Assembly: GCA_016235425.1 (NCBI GenBank)
Contig: JACRLC010000079.1
Location: 1-47,208 of the forward strand
DNA length: 47,208 nucleotides
Source: Chloroflexota bacterium
Lineage (GTDB): Bacteria > Chloroflexota > Anaerolineae > Anaerolineales > Villigracilaceae
Reading direction: 5' to 3'
Shown: piece after piece, positions 23,535-31,946 of the stretch
Layout of the letters: each line of letters begins with the position of its first letter
How positions within the stretch are numbered: the stretch's first letter is position 1
Translations under genes and position numbers: made by a program
The notes under the pieces: model-generated
Told to the model about the DNA's origin: nothing
The model's input: only the letters and a program-made list of their open reading frames with translations
The model's database searches: none

Positions 23535-24368
23535 TCAATTGAACTCACCCAGCATCACGATGTCCCCGGTCGGTTGCAGGCTGCTCTCTTCAGGCTCGAT
23601 CGAGATTCCCAGCGCATCGAATGAACCGATCGCCGCATCAGGCATCAAAATCGACACTCCCTGCCCGAGAGCATCCACATCAAGCAGTCCGGCGCTTTCC
23701 GGTGTATTCTCCTTGAGCAGCCAGATCTGGTAGACCTTACCGGAAGGAAGAGGCGCCAATCCTGAAACAATCAGGACAGCAGAATGGTCGTTTGGATCGG
23801 CTATCAACTGTCCATGAGCATTCGACTGTACAGCCGTTCCGTTTATAGCGAAGGTGGTCAAGGTTGAGGGAGGGGCAGTCTGAGGAAGTCTGGCATTGAC
23901 CTCGCCCAATGCCCGATTGAGCTGCTCCACAGTGCCTGCCTGCGCAAGCAAGGCGCTTTGGAGAGCATCTACTTCGCCCCGCAATCGAGTGACATGCTCA
24001 TTCAAGACGAACACAAAGGCTATCGCCACCGCCGTAATAATCAGACTCAAAGCGCTAATGGAAAATTGTGGAGTTACCCTGAATTTGTTTTGCGATTTGA
24101 TCGGGCGAGGGCGGGAAACGTCAGCGGAAACGGATGATCGTGCGCGCCGGTCATTTGCGATGCGCTCCATCAGCCTCTTTTTGAGATGGTCGGAAGGCTC
24201 GACAGGAGTCGCACTATAGGGCAGGGCAGATGCCGCAAATTCCATCTCCTCGACCTGAGCGCGGATCTCGGGATGCTCCCCAAAATAAGCCTCAACCAGC
24301 CCCCGCTCGTCATCCGTCAATGCCCCCAGCGCGTAAAAGGGCAACAATTCTTCGATGAGATTATCCAT
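23535..24368 (-). CDS. Anti-sigma factor, RskA-like
   Basis: 277 residues. An N-terminal helical anti-sigma domain (LLPFYALGALTDDERGLVEAY, in two parts; about 8-75) has no HxxxCxxC zinc motif. One membrane helix is at about 106-123, a coiled coil at about 124-155, then an extracellular RskA C-terminal domain (YQIWLLKE, LLDVDALGQG). It would hold the neighbouring sigma factor until an outside signal triggers release. Start ATG 24368 has AAGGA and is one base past the sigma stop. Confidence 0.87.
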   Translation of the reverse strand: MDNLIEELLPFYALGALTDDERGLVEAYFGEHPEIRAQVEEMEFAASALPYSATPVEPSDHLKKRLMERIANDRRARSSVSADVSRPRPIKSQNKFRVTPQFSISALSLIITAVAIAFVFVLNEHVTRLRGEVDALQSALLAQAGTVEQLNRALGEVNARLPQTAPPSTLTTFAINGTAVQSNAHGQLIADPNDHSAVLIVSGLAPLPSGKVYQIWLLKENTPESAGLLDVDALGQGVSILMPDAAIGSFDALGISIEPEESSLQPTGDIVMLGEFN

Positions 24369-24369
24369 G

Positions 24370-25038
24370 TCATCCTTCAAAATCTTGTTTCTCCAGTTCC
24401 CGCCGCAATTTCTGCAACCCAAGACGGGCCCTGGTATGAATTGTGCCCAAGGCCTCACCGGTTGCTTCAGCAATTTCCTGCCGCGTCATGCCGTAAAAAT
24501 AAGCCATTTCGATCACTTGCCTTTGTTCCTCAGGGAGAGTCGCCAGAGCGGAACGAATCTGCCGATGCTTGAAAAAGGACTGAGCCTGTTCAGCAACATC
24601 CGCGTTGGGGTCAGGGGCCTGGTCAATGTCGGGAGCGTCATGGTCGTCATACCTGAGAGACTGAGGGCGAACATTATGCCTGCGATGAAAATCAACGACA
24701 AGGTTGTGCGTGATCCTGAATAACCATGAGGCAAAAGAACCAAATTCCGGCCGGTAGACCGCCGCATGACGCCACACCCGCCAGAAAGTTTCCTGCAAAA
24801 CATCCTCGGCCATTCCCTGGTCGGCATTGATCCTGAGCGAAATTCCTAAAACAGTTGGCGCGTAGCGGTCATAAAGAATTTCGAGGGCCGCGTCGTCGCC
24901 TCGCGCAACCCAAGAGACCAGAGCTTCATCGCTCAGTTCATCACGAACCAAGCCATCGCCGGAATGCGGAAAATTTCTTTTACTTTTTATACGCACCACA
25001 GCCTCAATTGCATCCCTTTTCAGGGTTTCATCTAACAA
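24370..25038 (-). CDS. ECF-type RNA polymerase sigma factor
   Basis: 222 residues. Region 2 is seen in ALEILYDRYAPTVLG and DVLQETFWRVWRHA, region 4 in LPEEQRQVIEMAYFYGMTRQ and GTIHTRARLGLQKLR. TTG 25038 gives the longest frame. A GTG about 14 codons further in, with GAGG upstream, is an alternative start. It is coupled to the anti-sigma gene. Its targets are likely itself and the DUF4331 unit, by analogy with similar clusters. Confidence 0.9.
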   Translation of the reverse strand: MLDETLKRDAIEAVVRIKSKRNFPHSGDGLVRDELSDEALVSWVARGDDAALEILYDRYAPTVLGISLRINADQGMAEDVLQETFWRVWRHAAVYRPEFGSFASWLFRITHNLVVDFHRRHNVRPQSLRYDDHDAPDIDQAPDPNADVAEQAQSFFKHRQIRSALATLPEEQRQVIEMAYFYGMTRQEIAEATGEALGTIHTRARLGLQKLRRELEKQDFEG

Positions 25039-25250
25039 TAAAGATTTTCATACCGATAGATATTCTGTCCCGCTGAACTAAGAAGCGATGCTTCTCAAAT
25101 ATGGTTCATGACATGATCACTTGTAACCAGCTATGCGATGGCCATTGCAGTGAAAATCTGAATTGGATACGTTTACTCCATTTTAATACCTGTAGGCCGC
25201 CAAGTAAATATCAAACCAGTGAAATACCCAAACCTAAAAACATGGATGAC

Positions 25251-25276
25251 GGCTGGGCAGAATATATCTGCCAGCC
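25251..25276. other. Hairpin in gene-free stretch 25039-25347
   Basis: GGCTGGGCAGA and TCTGCCAGCC pair around ATATA, with one bulged G and TTTTC following on the plus strand. No gene is visible in this 300-base stretch. Confidence 0.45.
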
Positions 25277-25347
25277 TTTTCATCTTGTGGACAGCGCATT
25301 TGACAGAGGCGTTGCAGGACAAGCCAAAGATTATGAGGGGAATTCTT

Positions 25348-26034
25348 TCAGTTATCGTCTTTTTGGAAACGATAGCCAAACCCGCGCTCGTTATGAATAT
25401 AGCGCGGGGCTTCGGGATCCACTTCCACTTTCTGGCGCAGATGCCAGACGTAACGGCGCACGAAGCCGATTTCGTTGGCGTATTGCGGCCCCCAGACTTC
25501 GCGCACCAGGTCTTCGGCAGAGATGACTTCGCCGGGATGGCGCATGAGCGCAACCAACAGCTTGAATTCTGTCGGGGTAAGCGGAACCAGCTCCCCGTCC
25601 CGCGTGACGCGGCGGGCTGCCAAATCCACTTTCAGGCCGCCCGCTTCCAGTCGCTCTGTAGGAGATGCGGATTCGCCTGAACGCGCCAGCACGGCGCGCG
25701 CACGCGCGCCCAGTTGGGCAAATGAAAAGGGTTTGTTGATGTAATCGTCTGCGCCAAGCGAGAAGCCGCGCAGGATGTCGCTTTCGTCACTGCGGGCGGT
25801 GAGCATGATGACAGGCGTCTGGCTCATTTCACGGATGCGCTTGAGCGTTTCCCAGCCGTCCTTGACCGGCATGGTCACATCGAGAATGATGAGATCGGGC
25901 TTCTGGTCGAAGAAGGCGTGCAGTCCTTTTTGACCGTCGCGGGCGGCATGCACGATATAGCCCTGTTCGCGCAGGTATTCCCCCAACAGGTCGGATAAGT
26001 TTACATCGTCGTCAATTAATAGGATGGAAGACAC
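25348..26034 (-). CDS. OmpR-family response regulator
   Basis: 228 residues. Receiver: acidic pocket D8-D10, phospho-acceptor D52, T79 and K101. The winged helix (about 130-225) contains LTPTEFKLLVALMRHPGEVI and RYVWHLRQKVE. The start is GTG 26034 with GAGGAG upstream, four bases after the kinase stop. It pairs with the kinase and lies divergent from the cytochrome/molybdoenzyme operon, which is a natural target. Confidence 0.9.
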   Translation of the reverse strand: MSSILLIDDDVNLSDLLGEYLREQGYIVHAARDGQKGLHAFFDQKPDLIILDVTMPVKDGWETLKRIREMSQTPVIMLTARSDESDILRGFSLGADDYINKPFSFAQLGARARAVLARSGESASPTERLEAGGLKVDLAARRVTRDGELVPLTPTEFKLLVALMRHPGEVISAEDLVREVWGPQYANEIGFVRRYVWHLRQKVEVDPEAPRYIHNERGFGYRFQKDDN

Positions 26035-26037
26035 GCC

Positions 26038-27105
26038 TCACTCCTCGCTGAAAGTTGCCACCGGTATAAGAAGAAAGAACTCTGCGCCGGGAGATTTTGC
26101 ATCTTCCCAGATCGGGCTGTTGACTCCGATTGAGCCGTTTTGCGCCTGAATGAGTTTGCGCGCGAAATACAGGCCTAATCCCCAGCCGGGCGGGGCGCTT
26201 TCGCCGCTGTGTACGCGGCCGAAGCGTTCAAAGATATATTGCTGTGATTCCTTGGGAATCCCCATTCCGCGATCTTTGACGGAGATGCGAACGTGATCCC
26301 CCTCCTGGCAGGCGCACAGATAAATGGTTGAAGCGGGCGGGGAATATTTCTCGGCGTTACGCATCAGGTTGCGGACGATTTCCTCGAGATGGATTTCGTC
26401 CGCCCAGACAGGCGGGAGGTCGGCTGTAAATTTCCATTCGATGGCGCGGTTCTTCGGGATCAATACCACTTCCGCGGCATGTTCCATCAGCGGGCGAAGT
26501 GCAACGGGGCCGAGATTGATATCCAGTTTGCCAGCCTCCAGGCGTGAAATATCGAGGATGGTTTGCACCAGTTGAGTGAGGCGGTTGCTTTCGCCGACCA
26601 TGGTCTCCAACGTGCGGCGGGCGAAGGCAGGAAGCGTATCGGCGTGTTGCAGGGCAAGTTCCAATCCGCCATTGAGGTTGGTGAGCGGCGCGCGCAGTTC
26701 ATGGCTGACGAGCGAAACGAATTCCGACTTCATTTCATCCAATTGCTGGAGTTCACGGTTGGCGCGATCCAATTCAATGTTGCGCTGTTCGAGCGCGGCG
26801 GTGCGTTCAGCCACCTTATTTTCCAGCTCGCGATTCAGGGCATGGACTTGCGCGGCGGTCTTTCGTTCGGCAGACATGATCTCCCGCATCCATGCGATGA
26901 TGATGGCGATGATGAGCGGCCCCATGAAACCAAAAATAATGACTTCGGCATCAAATCCAAGGTCCAGGGACTCACCTTCCTGCAGGTGCTCCGCCAATTC
27001 GAAGAGAATGGCCGTAACGGACAGAAAGAGCGGCAATGCCCATTGCAGGGCATTCAAGTCAAGGGCACGGCTTTTATTCAGCCAGGAGAACAGGTTTATT
27101 TTCAC
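26038..27105 (-). CDS. Sensor histidine kinase
   Basis: 355 residues from a GTG start. Two membrane helices at about 20-38 and 55-73 have almost no outside loop, then a coiled coil (about 80-125), the phospho-acceptor SLVSHELRAPLTNL with H135, and the ATPase domain with NLMRNAEKYS, DRGMGIP and GWGLGLYFARKL. The small sensor suggests it reads the membrane or quinone state rather than an outside ligand. About 190 bases separate it from the cytochrome operon on the other strand. Confidence 0.9.
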   Translation of the reverse strand: MKINLFSWLNKSRALDLNALQWALPLFLSVTAILFELAEHLQEGESLDLGFDAEVIIFGFMGPLIIAIIIAWMREIMSAERKTAAQVHALNRELENKVAERTAALEQRNIELDRANRELQQLDEMKSEFVSLVSHELRAPLTNLNGGLELALQHADTLPAFARRTLETMVGESNRLTQLVQTILDISRLEAGKLDINLGPVALRPLMEHAAEVVLIPKNRAIEWKFTADLPPVWADEIHLEEIVRNLMRNAEKYSPPASTIYLCACQEGDHVRISVKDRGMGIPKESQQYIFERFGRVHSGESAPPGWGLGLYFARKLIQAQNGSIGVNSPIWEDAKSPGAEFFLLIPVATFSEE

Positions 27106-27304
27106 GATGACTACTCCGCAGAGCCAAAGAGTCTTGGCTTTCCATGAAATAAATTATAGCCGTTTTGCCTGCATTTCACCCAAACGAGGACGCAAATGAG
27201 ACATTCTGTGACATCCTTTTGACCGCCTCTAATGATATTTTAAGGACGTTCAGGATGGTGAAATCCATCTCCAACAAATAACAAACATTCAAAGGAGAAT
27301 GTCA

Positions 27305-28750
27305 ATGAAGAAGATGCTTGTTCTAATCGGTGTATTGCTCGTGCTGGTTGCCGTTTTGGCGGCCTGCGGCGGGAATGCAACCGAAGCCCCAGTGGTTGAA
27401 CAACCCACTGAAGCTCCCGTTGTCGCGACGGAAGCGCCTGTTGTTGAATTGACCGGCGACCCGATCCGCGGCGGCCTGCTCTACGATGAGTGGTTCAAAG
27501 TCCTCGGCGTGGATACCCCCGAAGGCGACCAGGCTTTATGGGCCACGCAGACCACCAACACTCGTAGCGGTGGTACCACCTGGCGCTGCAAGGAATGTCA
27601 CGGTTGGGATTATCTCGGCAAGGACGGCGCATATGGCAGTGGCTCACACGCCACCGGCTTTGTGGGCGTCATGCAGGTAGCTGGAATCGACCCCAATGAA
27701 ATCCTGGCAATGCTCAAAGGCTCAACCAATCCTGACCACGATTTCTCCGCTTACATGGATGACCAGGCGCTGACCGACATCGCGCTGTTCCTGAGCGAGA
27801 ACATGCTCGACTCGGCCGCGTTCATCACGGACAAAGCGGCTGTCGGCGGCGATGCGGCCAACGGCGAAGCGATCTACGGCGAGAACTGCACCGAATGCCA
27901 TGGCCCCGAAGGACTCGTGTTTAACTTCGCGGATGAATCTGGCCCTGAATATTACGGCACGATTGCCACTGATAATCCGTGGGAATTTGTCCACAAGGCC
28001 CGCTTTGGACAGCCCGGTGTGGCAGACATGCCCGCGCTCGTGGATCTCGGTCTTGCGGACCAGGATTATATTGACCTGCTGACCTTTGCCCAAACCCTGC
28101 CCACCTCCAGCCCCGTTGCTGAGGGCGGACGCCTGTACGACAACTGGATTGCGGCCACCGGCGCGGCAGATATGATCGAGAATCAGCCTTTGTGGGCAAC
28201 GCAAACCACCAACGAACGCACCGGCAACGACACCTGGCGCTGCAAGGAATGTCACGGTTGGGATTACAAGGGCGTGGACGGACGTTATGGTTCCGGCTCG
28301 CACATGACCGGCTTCCCCGGCATCCTCGCTTCCAAAGACAAACCCGCTGAAGAGTTGCTGGCGGCACTCAAGGGCGAGAATCACGACTTCTCCTCTTATA
28401 TGAACGATGACCAGTTGAATGCGTTGGTCGCCTTCATGCAGCAGGTTGAGGACATGGCCCCCTACATCAACGACGACAAGACCGTCAATGGCGATCCTGA
28501 AAACGGCAAGACGTTGTTCGAGGGTACTTGCCAGATGTGCCATGGCGAAGATGGCAAGGCGCTGGACTTCGACGATGGCGATGGCGTTGAGTTCGTCGGC
28601 ACCGTTGCGGCTGACAACCCGTGGGAGGTTTTGAACAAACTTCAAAACGGCCAGCCCGGCGCAGTAATGGCCGCCGGACGCAACATGGACTGGACTCTCC
28701 AGGATCTGCTCGACATCCTTTCCTACATCCAGACTCTGCCCATTGAGTAA
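27305..28750 (+). CDS. Tetraheme cytochrome c lipoprotein made of two diheme modules
   Basis: 481 residues. Lipobox VLAAC gives lipid-anchored Cys21, followed by a Glu/Pro/Ala/Val linker. Two repeated halves (about 52-265 and 272-480) each carry two CXXCH sites: C95-H99, C195-H199, C313-H317 and C409-H413. WRCKECHGWDY and GSGSH-TGF recur in both. The DNA around the first heme of each half is nearly identical, so the duplication is recent or under conversion. It probably carries electrons to or from the molybdoenzyme outside the membrane. AGGAG supports ATG 27305. Confidence 0.9.
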   Translation: MKKMLVLIGVLLVLVAVLAACGGNATEAPVVEQPTEAPVVATEAPVVELTGDPIRGGLLYDEWFKVLGVDTPEGDQALWATQTTNTRSGGTTWRCKECHGWDYLGKDGAYGSGSHATGFVGVMQVAGIDPNEILAMLKGSTNPDHDFSAYMDDQALTDIALFLSENMLDSAAFITDKAAVGGDAANGEAIYGENCTECHGPEGLVFNFADESGPEYYGTIATDNPWEFVHKARFGQPGVADMPALVDLGLADQDYIDLLTFAQTLPTSSPVAEGGRLYDNWIAATGAADMIENQPLWATQTTNERTGNDTWRCKECHGWDYKGVDGRYGSGSHMTGFPGILASKDKPAEELLAALKGENHDFSSYMNDDQLNALVAFMQQVEDMAPYINDDKTVNGDPENGKTLFEGTCQMCHGEDGKALDFDDGDGVEFVGTVAADNPWEVLNKLQNGQPGAVMAAGRNMDWTLQDLLDILSYIQTLPIE

Positions 28751-28766
28751 TTTGTATTGACTTGAC

Positions 28767-28798
28767 AACTTCCAGGGGGCGTGTGCTCCCTGGAAGTT
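28767..28798 (+). terminator. Hairpin after the tetraheme gene
   Basis: A perfect 11-bp stem (AACTTCCAGGG and complement) with a ten-base loop but no T-run. It may be a partial terminator or an mRNA end protector, letting the cytochrome be made in excess over the later subunits. Confidence 0.5.
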
Positions 28799-28809
28799 CT
28801 TCGTTGCAC

Positions 28810-28877
28810 GGAGTCCAACGTCTCCTGACGTTGGAAAATGAATTTGGTAAATCCAAAGTCGGGAGACTTTGGACTCC
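28810..28877 (+). repeat. Double-hairpin palindromic element, copy A2
   Basis: GGAGT, hairpin CCAACGTC-TCCT-GACGTTGG, an 18-base spacer, hairpin CCAAAGTC-GGGA-GACTTTGG, ACTCC. It lies just upstream of the diheme cytochrome ribosome site. It matches copy A1 on the opposite strand, spacer included. Confidence 0.85.
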
Positions 28878-28897
28878 GACTGCGAAAAGGAACGCCA

Positions 28898-29482
28898 ATG
28901 AAACAAAAAAACTGGCTCATTCATTATTTGCAATTATTGGGGATCGCGGGCATCGCCCTTTTCGTTTTTCTCGCGATTTCATCTTCATCCAATTCGGTAC
29001 AGGCATTGCCGGAATACGCACATCGCACCGGCGAATCCTGCGCGGTCTGTCACGTCAACCCCGGCGGTGGCGGACCTCGTACCCTGCGCGGCGCGTTGTG
29101 GGCCGCCAAAGGCAAACCCGACGAAGTGCCGCCTCTTCCTGGGGTTTTGCTTGCTCCCGGTGTGGACGATGGCGCGGAACTCTTTGAGATTGCCTGTTCA
29201 ACCTGTCACGGGATATATGGCGAAGGTCTTTTTGGGCGCAAGATAGCCAACACTGGTGTGAAGGAAAGCAAGATCCGCACCAACATTTTGCGCGGACGCC
29301 TGCAAAGCGGCATGCCCTCTTTTGAAGGTATGTTCACTGACACGCAGTTGCAGGCTTTGATTGATTACGTCCTATCTCTTTCAACGGGCGAGGCCGAAAT
29401 TCCGCCCGCGCAATATCCGCTTGAGTCGCCTGCATTTACCTGCTCACCTCTTTCATCCTCTGAAACCTGTGGAGGCAACTGA
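28898..29482 (+). CDS. Diheme cytochrome c, membrane-anchored
   Basis: 194 residues: N-terminal helix at about 11-32, then CAVCH (48-52) in a glycine-rich VNPGGGGPRT setting, then a class I domain with CSTCH (100-104) and a likely Met ligand in SGMPSFEGMF. The C-terminus ends with two cysteines (FTCSPLSSSETCGGN). Start ATG 28898 has AAGGA. It overlaps the molybdoenzyme start by one base, so it is likely a partner subunit. Confidence 0.88.
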   Translation: MKQKNWLIHYLQLLGIAGIALFVFLAISSSSNSVQALPEYAHRTGESCAVCHVNPGGGGPRTLRGALWAAKGKPDEVPPLPGVLLAPGVDDGAELFEIACSTCHGIYGEGLFGRKIANTGVKESKIRTNILRGRLQSGMPSFEGMFTDTQLQALIDYVLSLSTGEAEIPPAQYPLESPAFTCSPLSSSETCGGN

Positions 29483-31851
29483 TGACGAAACCTCTTTCAA
29501 GACGTGATTTTCTCAAAATTGGCGGCGTTGCGGCAGGTACAGCGACGGCGTTGGGGGTATTGAAAAATGCTGTGAGCGCACAGACTGTGACGAATGTAGC
29601 GGCAAGTATACAAACTACTTCAGATGAAAAAATCGTTGCTTCGACTTGTCATTTGTGTTCAGCGGGATGCGGCGTTTTAGTCCGCGTGGCGGATGGGAAA
29701 GTGGTCAAACTCGAAGGCAACCCGATGCACCCCGTCAATCAGGGATCGCTTTGCCCAAAGGGACAAGCCGCCCCCGAACTGCTCTACAACCCCGACAGAT
29801 TAACCAGCCCGATGAAACGCGACCGCGCCAGCGGACAGTTGACTCCAATTCAATGGGATGAGGCAATTCAACTGGTGGCGCAGAAATTAAACGATTTGCG
29901 AGAAGCAGGCCACCCCGAGCAGGCCGTCCTCATGCACGGCGACACGCGCGGACAAATGCGCTCCTTCCTAACGCGCTTTATGCAGGCGGTGGGTTCGCCC
30001 AACGTTGTCTCACACGAAAGCCTGAACGTGGCCGCCGCAAAACTTGGAATGTATCTCACCCAAGGCGTGTATGCTTTGCCCGCGTACGACCTTGAGAATG
30101 CCAACTACGTGCTTTCCTTTGGCGCGAACCTGCTGGAAGCAGGTTCGAATCCGCAACGTACAATTTCTGGTTTTAGTTACCTGCGGCGCGGACGTGCGAC
30201 GCGCGGCAAAGTGGTGGTGGTTGACCCGCGCCAGGGAGTTCACGGCGCGAAAGCGGATGAGTGGATTCCCATCAAGCCTGGAACCGATGCGGCGCTGGCG
30301 CTTGGCATGGCGAACGTCATCATCAGATCGGGGTTGGTGGACGCGGACTTCGTCAAGAATTATTGTTTTGGCTTTGATAACTTTGCTTCGGGCGGGGAAC
30401 GCAAGGGCTTCCGCGATTTCGTGCTGGAAAACTACGACCCCATCCGCGTCGAGCAGATGACAGGTGTGCCGTCCACAACAATTGCGCGGCTGGCGGGTGA
30501 ATTTGCCAGCAACAAACCTGCGGTTGCAATTCTGCCTGGCAAGGGCGGACTGCTCAACGGCGGTTTCGGCGGCGTGTACGCGGCGATGGCTGTCCACGCG
30601 TTGAACGCGCTGGTCGGGAGCATTGAGTCCGAGGGCGGCGTGATGACACAACGCTACATGCCTTGTGTGGACTTCCCGAAACTACCGTCTGACTCCGTTG
30701 CCAGCAAGGGATTAAAAACAGAACGACTCGATGGGGCGGGGACAAAATTCCCACTCGGGCGCAATGCCTATCAAGCCGTCGCTGACCAGATTTTGGAAGG
30801 CGCGGCGGTCGAAGCTTTGTTCCTGTACGATGCCAATCCCGTTTTTGAAACGCCCGGTGGAAATCGGTTTGCCGAAGCATTCGCAAAAGTACCTTTCATT
30901 GTTTCGTTCTCTTCCTTCATGGATGAGAGCGCGGAACTCGCCGACTTGATTTTGCCTGAGCCGACCTTTTTCGAGCGCTGGGGTGATAACCACATCGAAG
31001 GACTCGGTTATCCTGGCATTTCCCTCTTCCAACCTGTCATCGAGCCGTTGTACGACACGATGAACACAGGCGACTTCTTCCTCAAGGTGGCTGAAACAAT
31101 GGGCGGGACAATTGCCAAAACCTTCGCGTGGAAATCCTACGAGGAAGTTTTGCAATTCCGTTTGAAAGACATCGGCGCGGACTGGGACACGCTCAAGGAG
31201 TTGGGCGTGTGGATGATCCCTGGCTATCGCTTCGCCAAACGCGGCAGTGAACGTTGGATCGGCGAAGTGGTCGGCGCTGACCGATTGAACGCGCCGCGCG
31301 ATGGTTACTTCGATCTATACAGCCGCGAACTGAACTGCTTCGTCGGCAAGATGAAAAAGGATGAACTCGCCGCGCTCGGCATTTCGATGATGGGCGATGG
31401 TGCAAACCTGCCGCACTACGAAGAGACTGCCTTCGCGGGCGACGAAGCGAAATACCCCTTCGTATTGAATGTGATCACGTTGATGAGTCTCGGCTCACGC
31501 AGTGAAGCGGCGAATATGCCGTCGTTGCAGGAGATCAGCGGCATGACCGTGCGCGAGACGTGGGACTCGTGGCTGGAGATGAATCCCGAATCCGCTCGCA
31601 GACTGGGGTTGGAGGATCAAGATCGGGTGAAAGTCGAAAGCCCGTTTGGCGGAATCAACACAAAGGTCAGGTATGTGGCGGGGCTTCGTCCAGATGTGGT
31701 GAACCTGCCGTTTAATCAGGGTCATACCGCGGTGGGTCGCTTCGCGAAAGGTCGAGGCGTCAACGGACTCGAAATTTTGAATCCCGCGTCTGAGCCTTTG
31801 ACGGGTCTCGCGGCTTTTACAAATACACGTGTGAAGGTGAGTCGAGCGTAG
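29482..31851 (+). CDS. Tat-exported molybdopterin oxidoreductase, catalytic subunit (Psr/Phs/Ttr-like)
   Basis: 789 residues. The twin-arginine signal SRRDFLKIGG (6-15) is followed by a 4Fe-4S site C56-x2-C59-x3-C63 and C91, then DMSO-reductase-family domains. The gene set (ferredoxin subunit, NrfD, TorD chaperone) marks it as a cofactor-containing respiratory enzyme of the polysulfide/thiosulfate/tetrathionate type; the substrate is unknown. Where related enzymes have a SHxSxC motif with the metal-ligand cysteine, this one reads SHESLN at 177-182, so the ligand may be missing or different. Confidence 0.85.
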   Translation: MTKPLSRRDFLKIGGVAAGTATALGVLKNAVSAQTVTNVAASIQTTSDEKIVASTCHLCSAGCGVLVRVADGKVVKLEGNPMHPVNQGSLCPKGQAAPELLYNPDRLTSPMKRDRASGQLTPIQWDEAIQLVAQKLNDLREAGHPEQAVLMHGDTRGQMRSFLTRFMQAVGSPNVVSHESLNVAAAKLGMYLTQGVYALPAYDLENANYVLSFGANLLEAGSNPQRTISGFSYLRRGRATRGKVVVVDPRQGVHGAKADEWIPIKPGTDAALALGMANVIIRSGLVDADFVKNYCFGFDNFASGGERKGFRDFVLENYDPIRVEQMTGVPSTTIARLAGEFASNKPAVAILPGKGGLLNGGFGGVYAAMAVHALNALVGSIESEGGVMTQRYMPCVDFPKLPSDSVASKGLKTERLDGAGTKFPLGRNAYQAVADQILEGAAVEALFLYDANPVFETPGGNRFAEAFAKVPFIVSFSSFMDESAELADLILPEPTFFERWGDNHIEGLGYPGISLFQPVIEPLYDTMNTGDFFLKVAETMGGTIAKTFAWKSYEEVLQFRLKDIGADWDTLKELGVWMIPGYRFAKRGSERWIGEVVGADRLNAPRDGYFDLYSRELNCFVGKMKKDELAALGISMMGDGANLPHYEETAFAGDEAKYPFVLNVITLMSLGSRSEAANMPSLQEISGMTVRETWDSWLEMNPESARRLGLEDQDRVKVESPFGGINTKVRYVAGLRPDVVNLPFNQGHTAVGRFAKGRGVNGLEILNPASEPLTGLAAFTNTRVKVSRA

Positions 31852-31857
31852 CAAATT

Positions 31858-31932
31858 CTCCCTCATCCCCGGCCCTTCCCCCAAAGGGGGAAGGGAGTCC
31901 CCTCTCCCTTCGGGAGAGGGTTAGGGTGAGGG
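31858..31932. repeat. CCCTC/GAGGG palindromic repeat (family B), copy 1
   Basis: Outer CTCCCTCATCCCC pairs with GGGTGAGGG, enclosing two inner hairpins (CCCTTCCCCC/GGGGGAAGGG and CCTCTCCC/GGGAGAGG). It fills the gap between the molybdoenzyme and the ferredoxin subunit, ending just before AAGGAG. Confidence 0.75.
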
Positions 31933-31946
31933 CAAGGAGAAACAAC

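Noticed and set aside
25101-25526. Plus-strand frame upstream of and over the OmpR-type regulator
   Set aside because: Half of it is antisense to the regulator and the rest is AT-rich spacer without protein-like character.
27305-28750. CRISPR-like or tandem repeat array in the right half
   Set aside because: The recurring short sequences are dispersed, differ in flanks and have no regular spacing; the cytochrome repeat is a protein-level duplication.
27722-28933. Long minus-strand reading frame opposite the tetraheme cytochrome
   Set aside because: It runs antisense to a gene with four clear heme motifs and a lipobox, and has no recognisable domain.
29482-31851. Selenocysteine in the molybdoenzyme
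   Set aside because: There is no in-frame TGA in the gene; the ligand position reads Asn.
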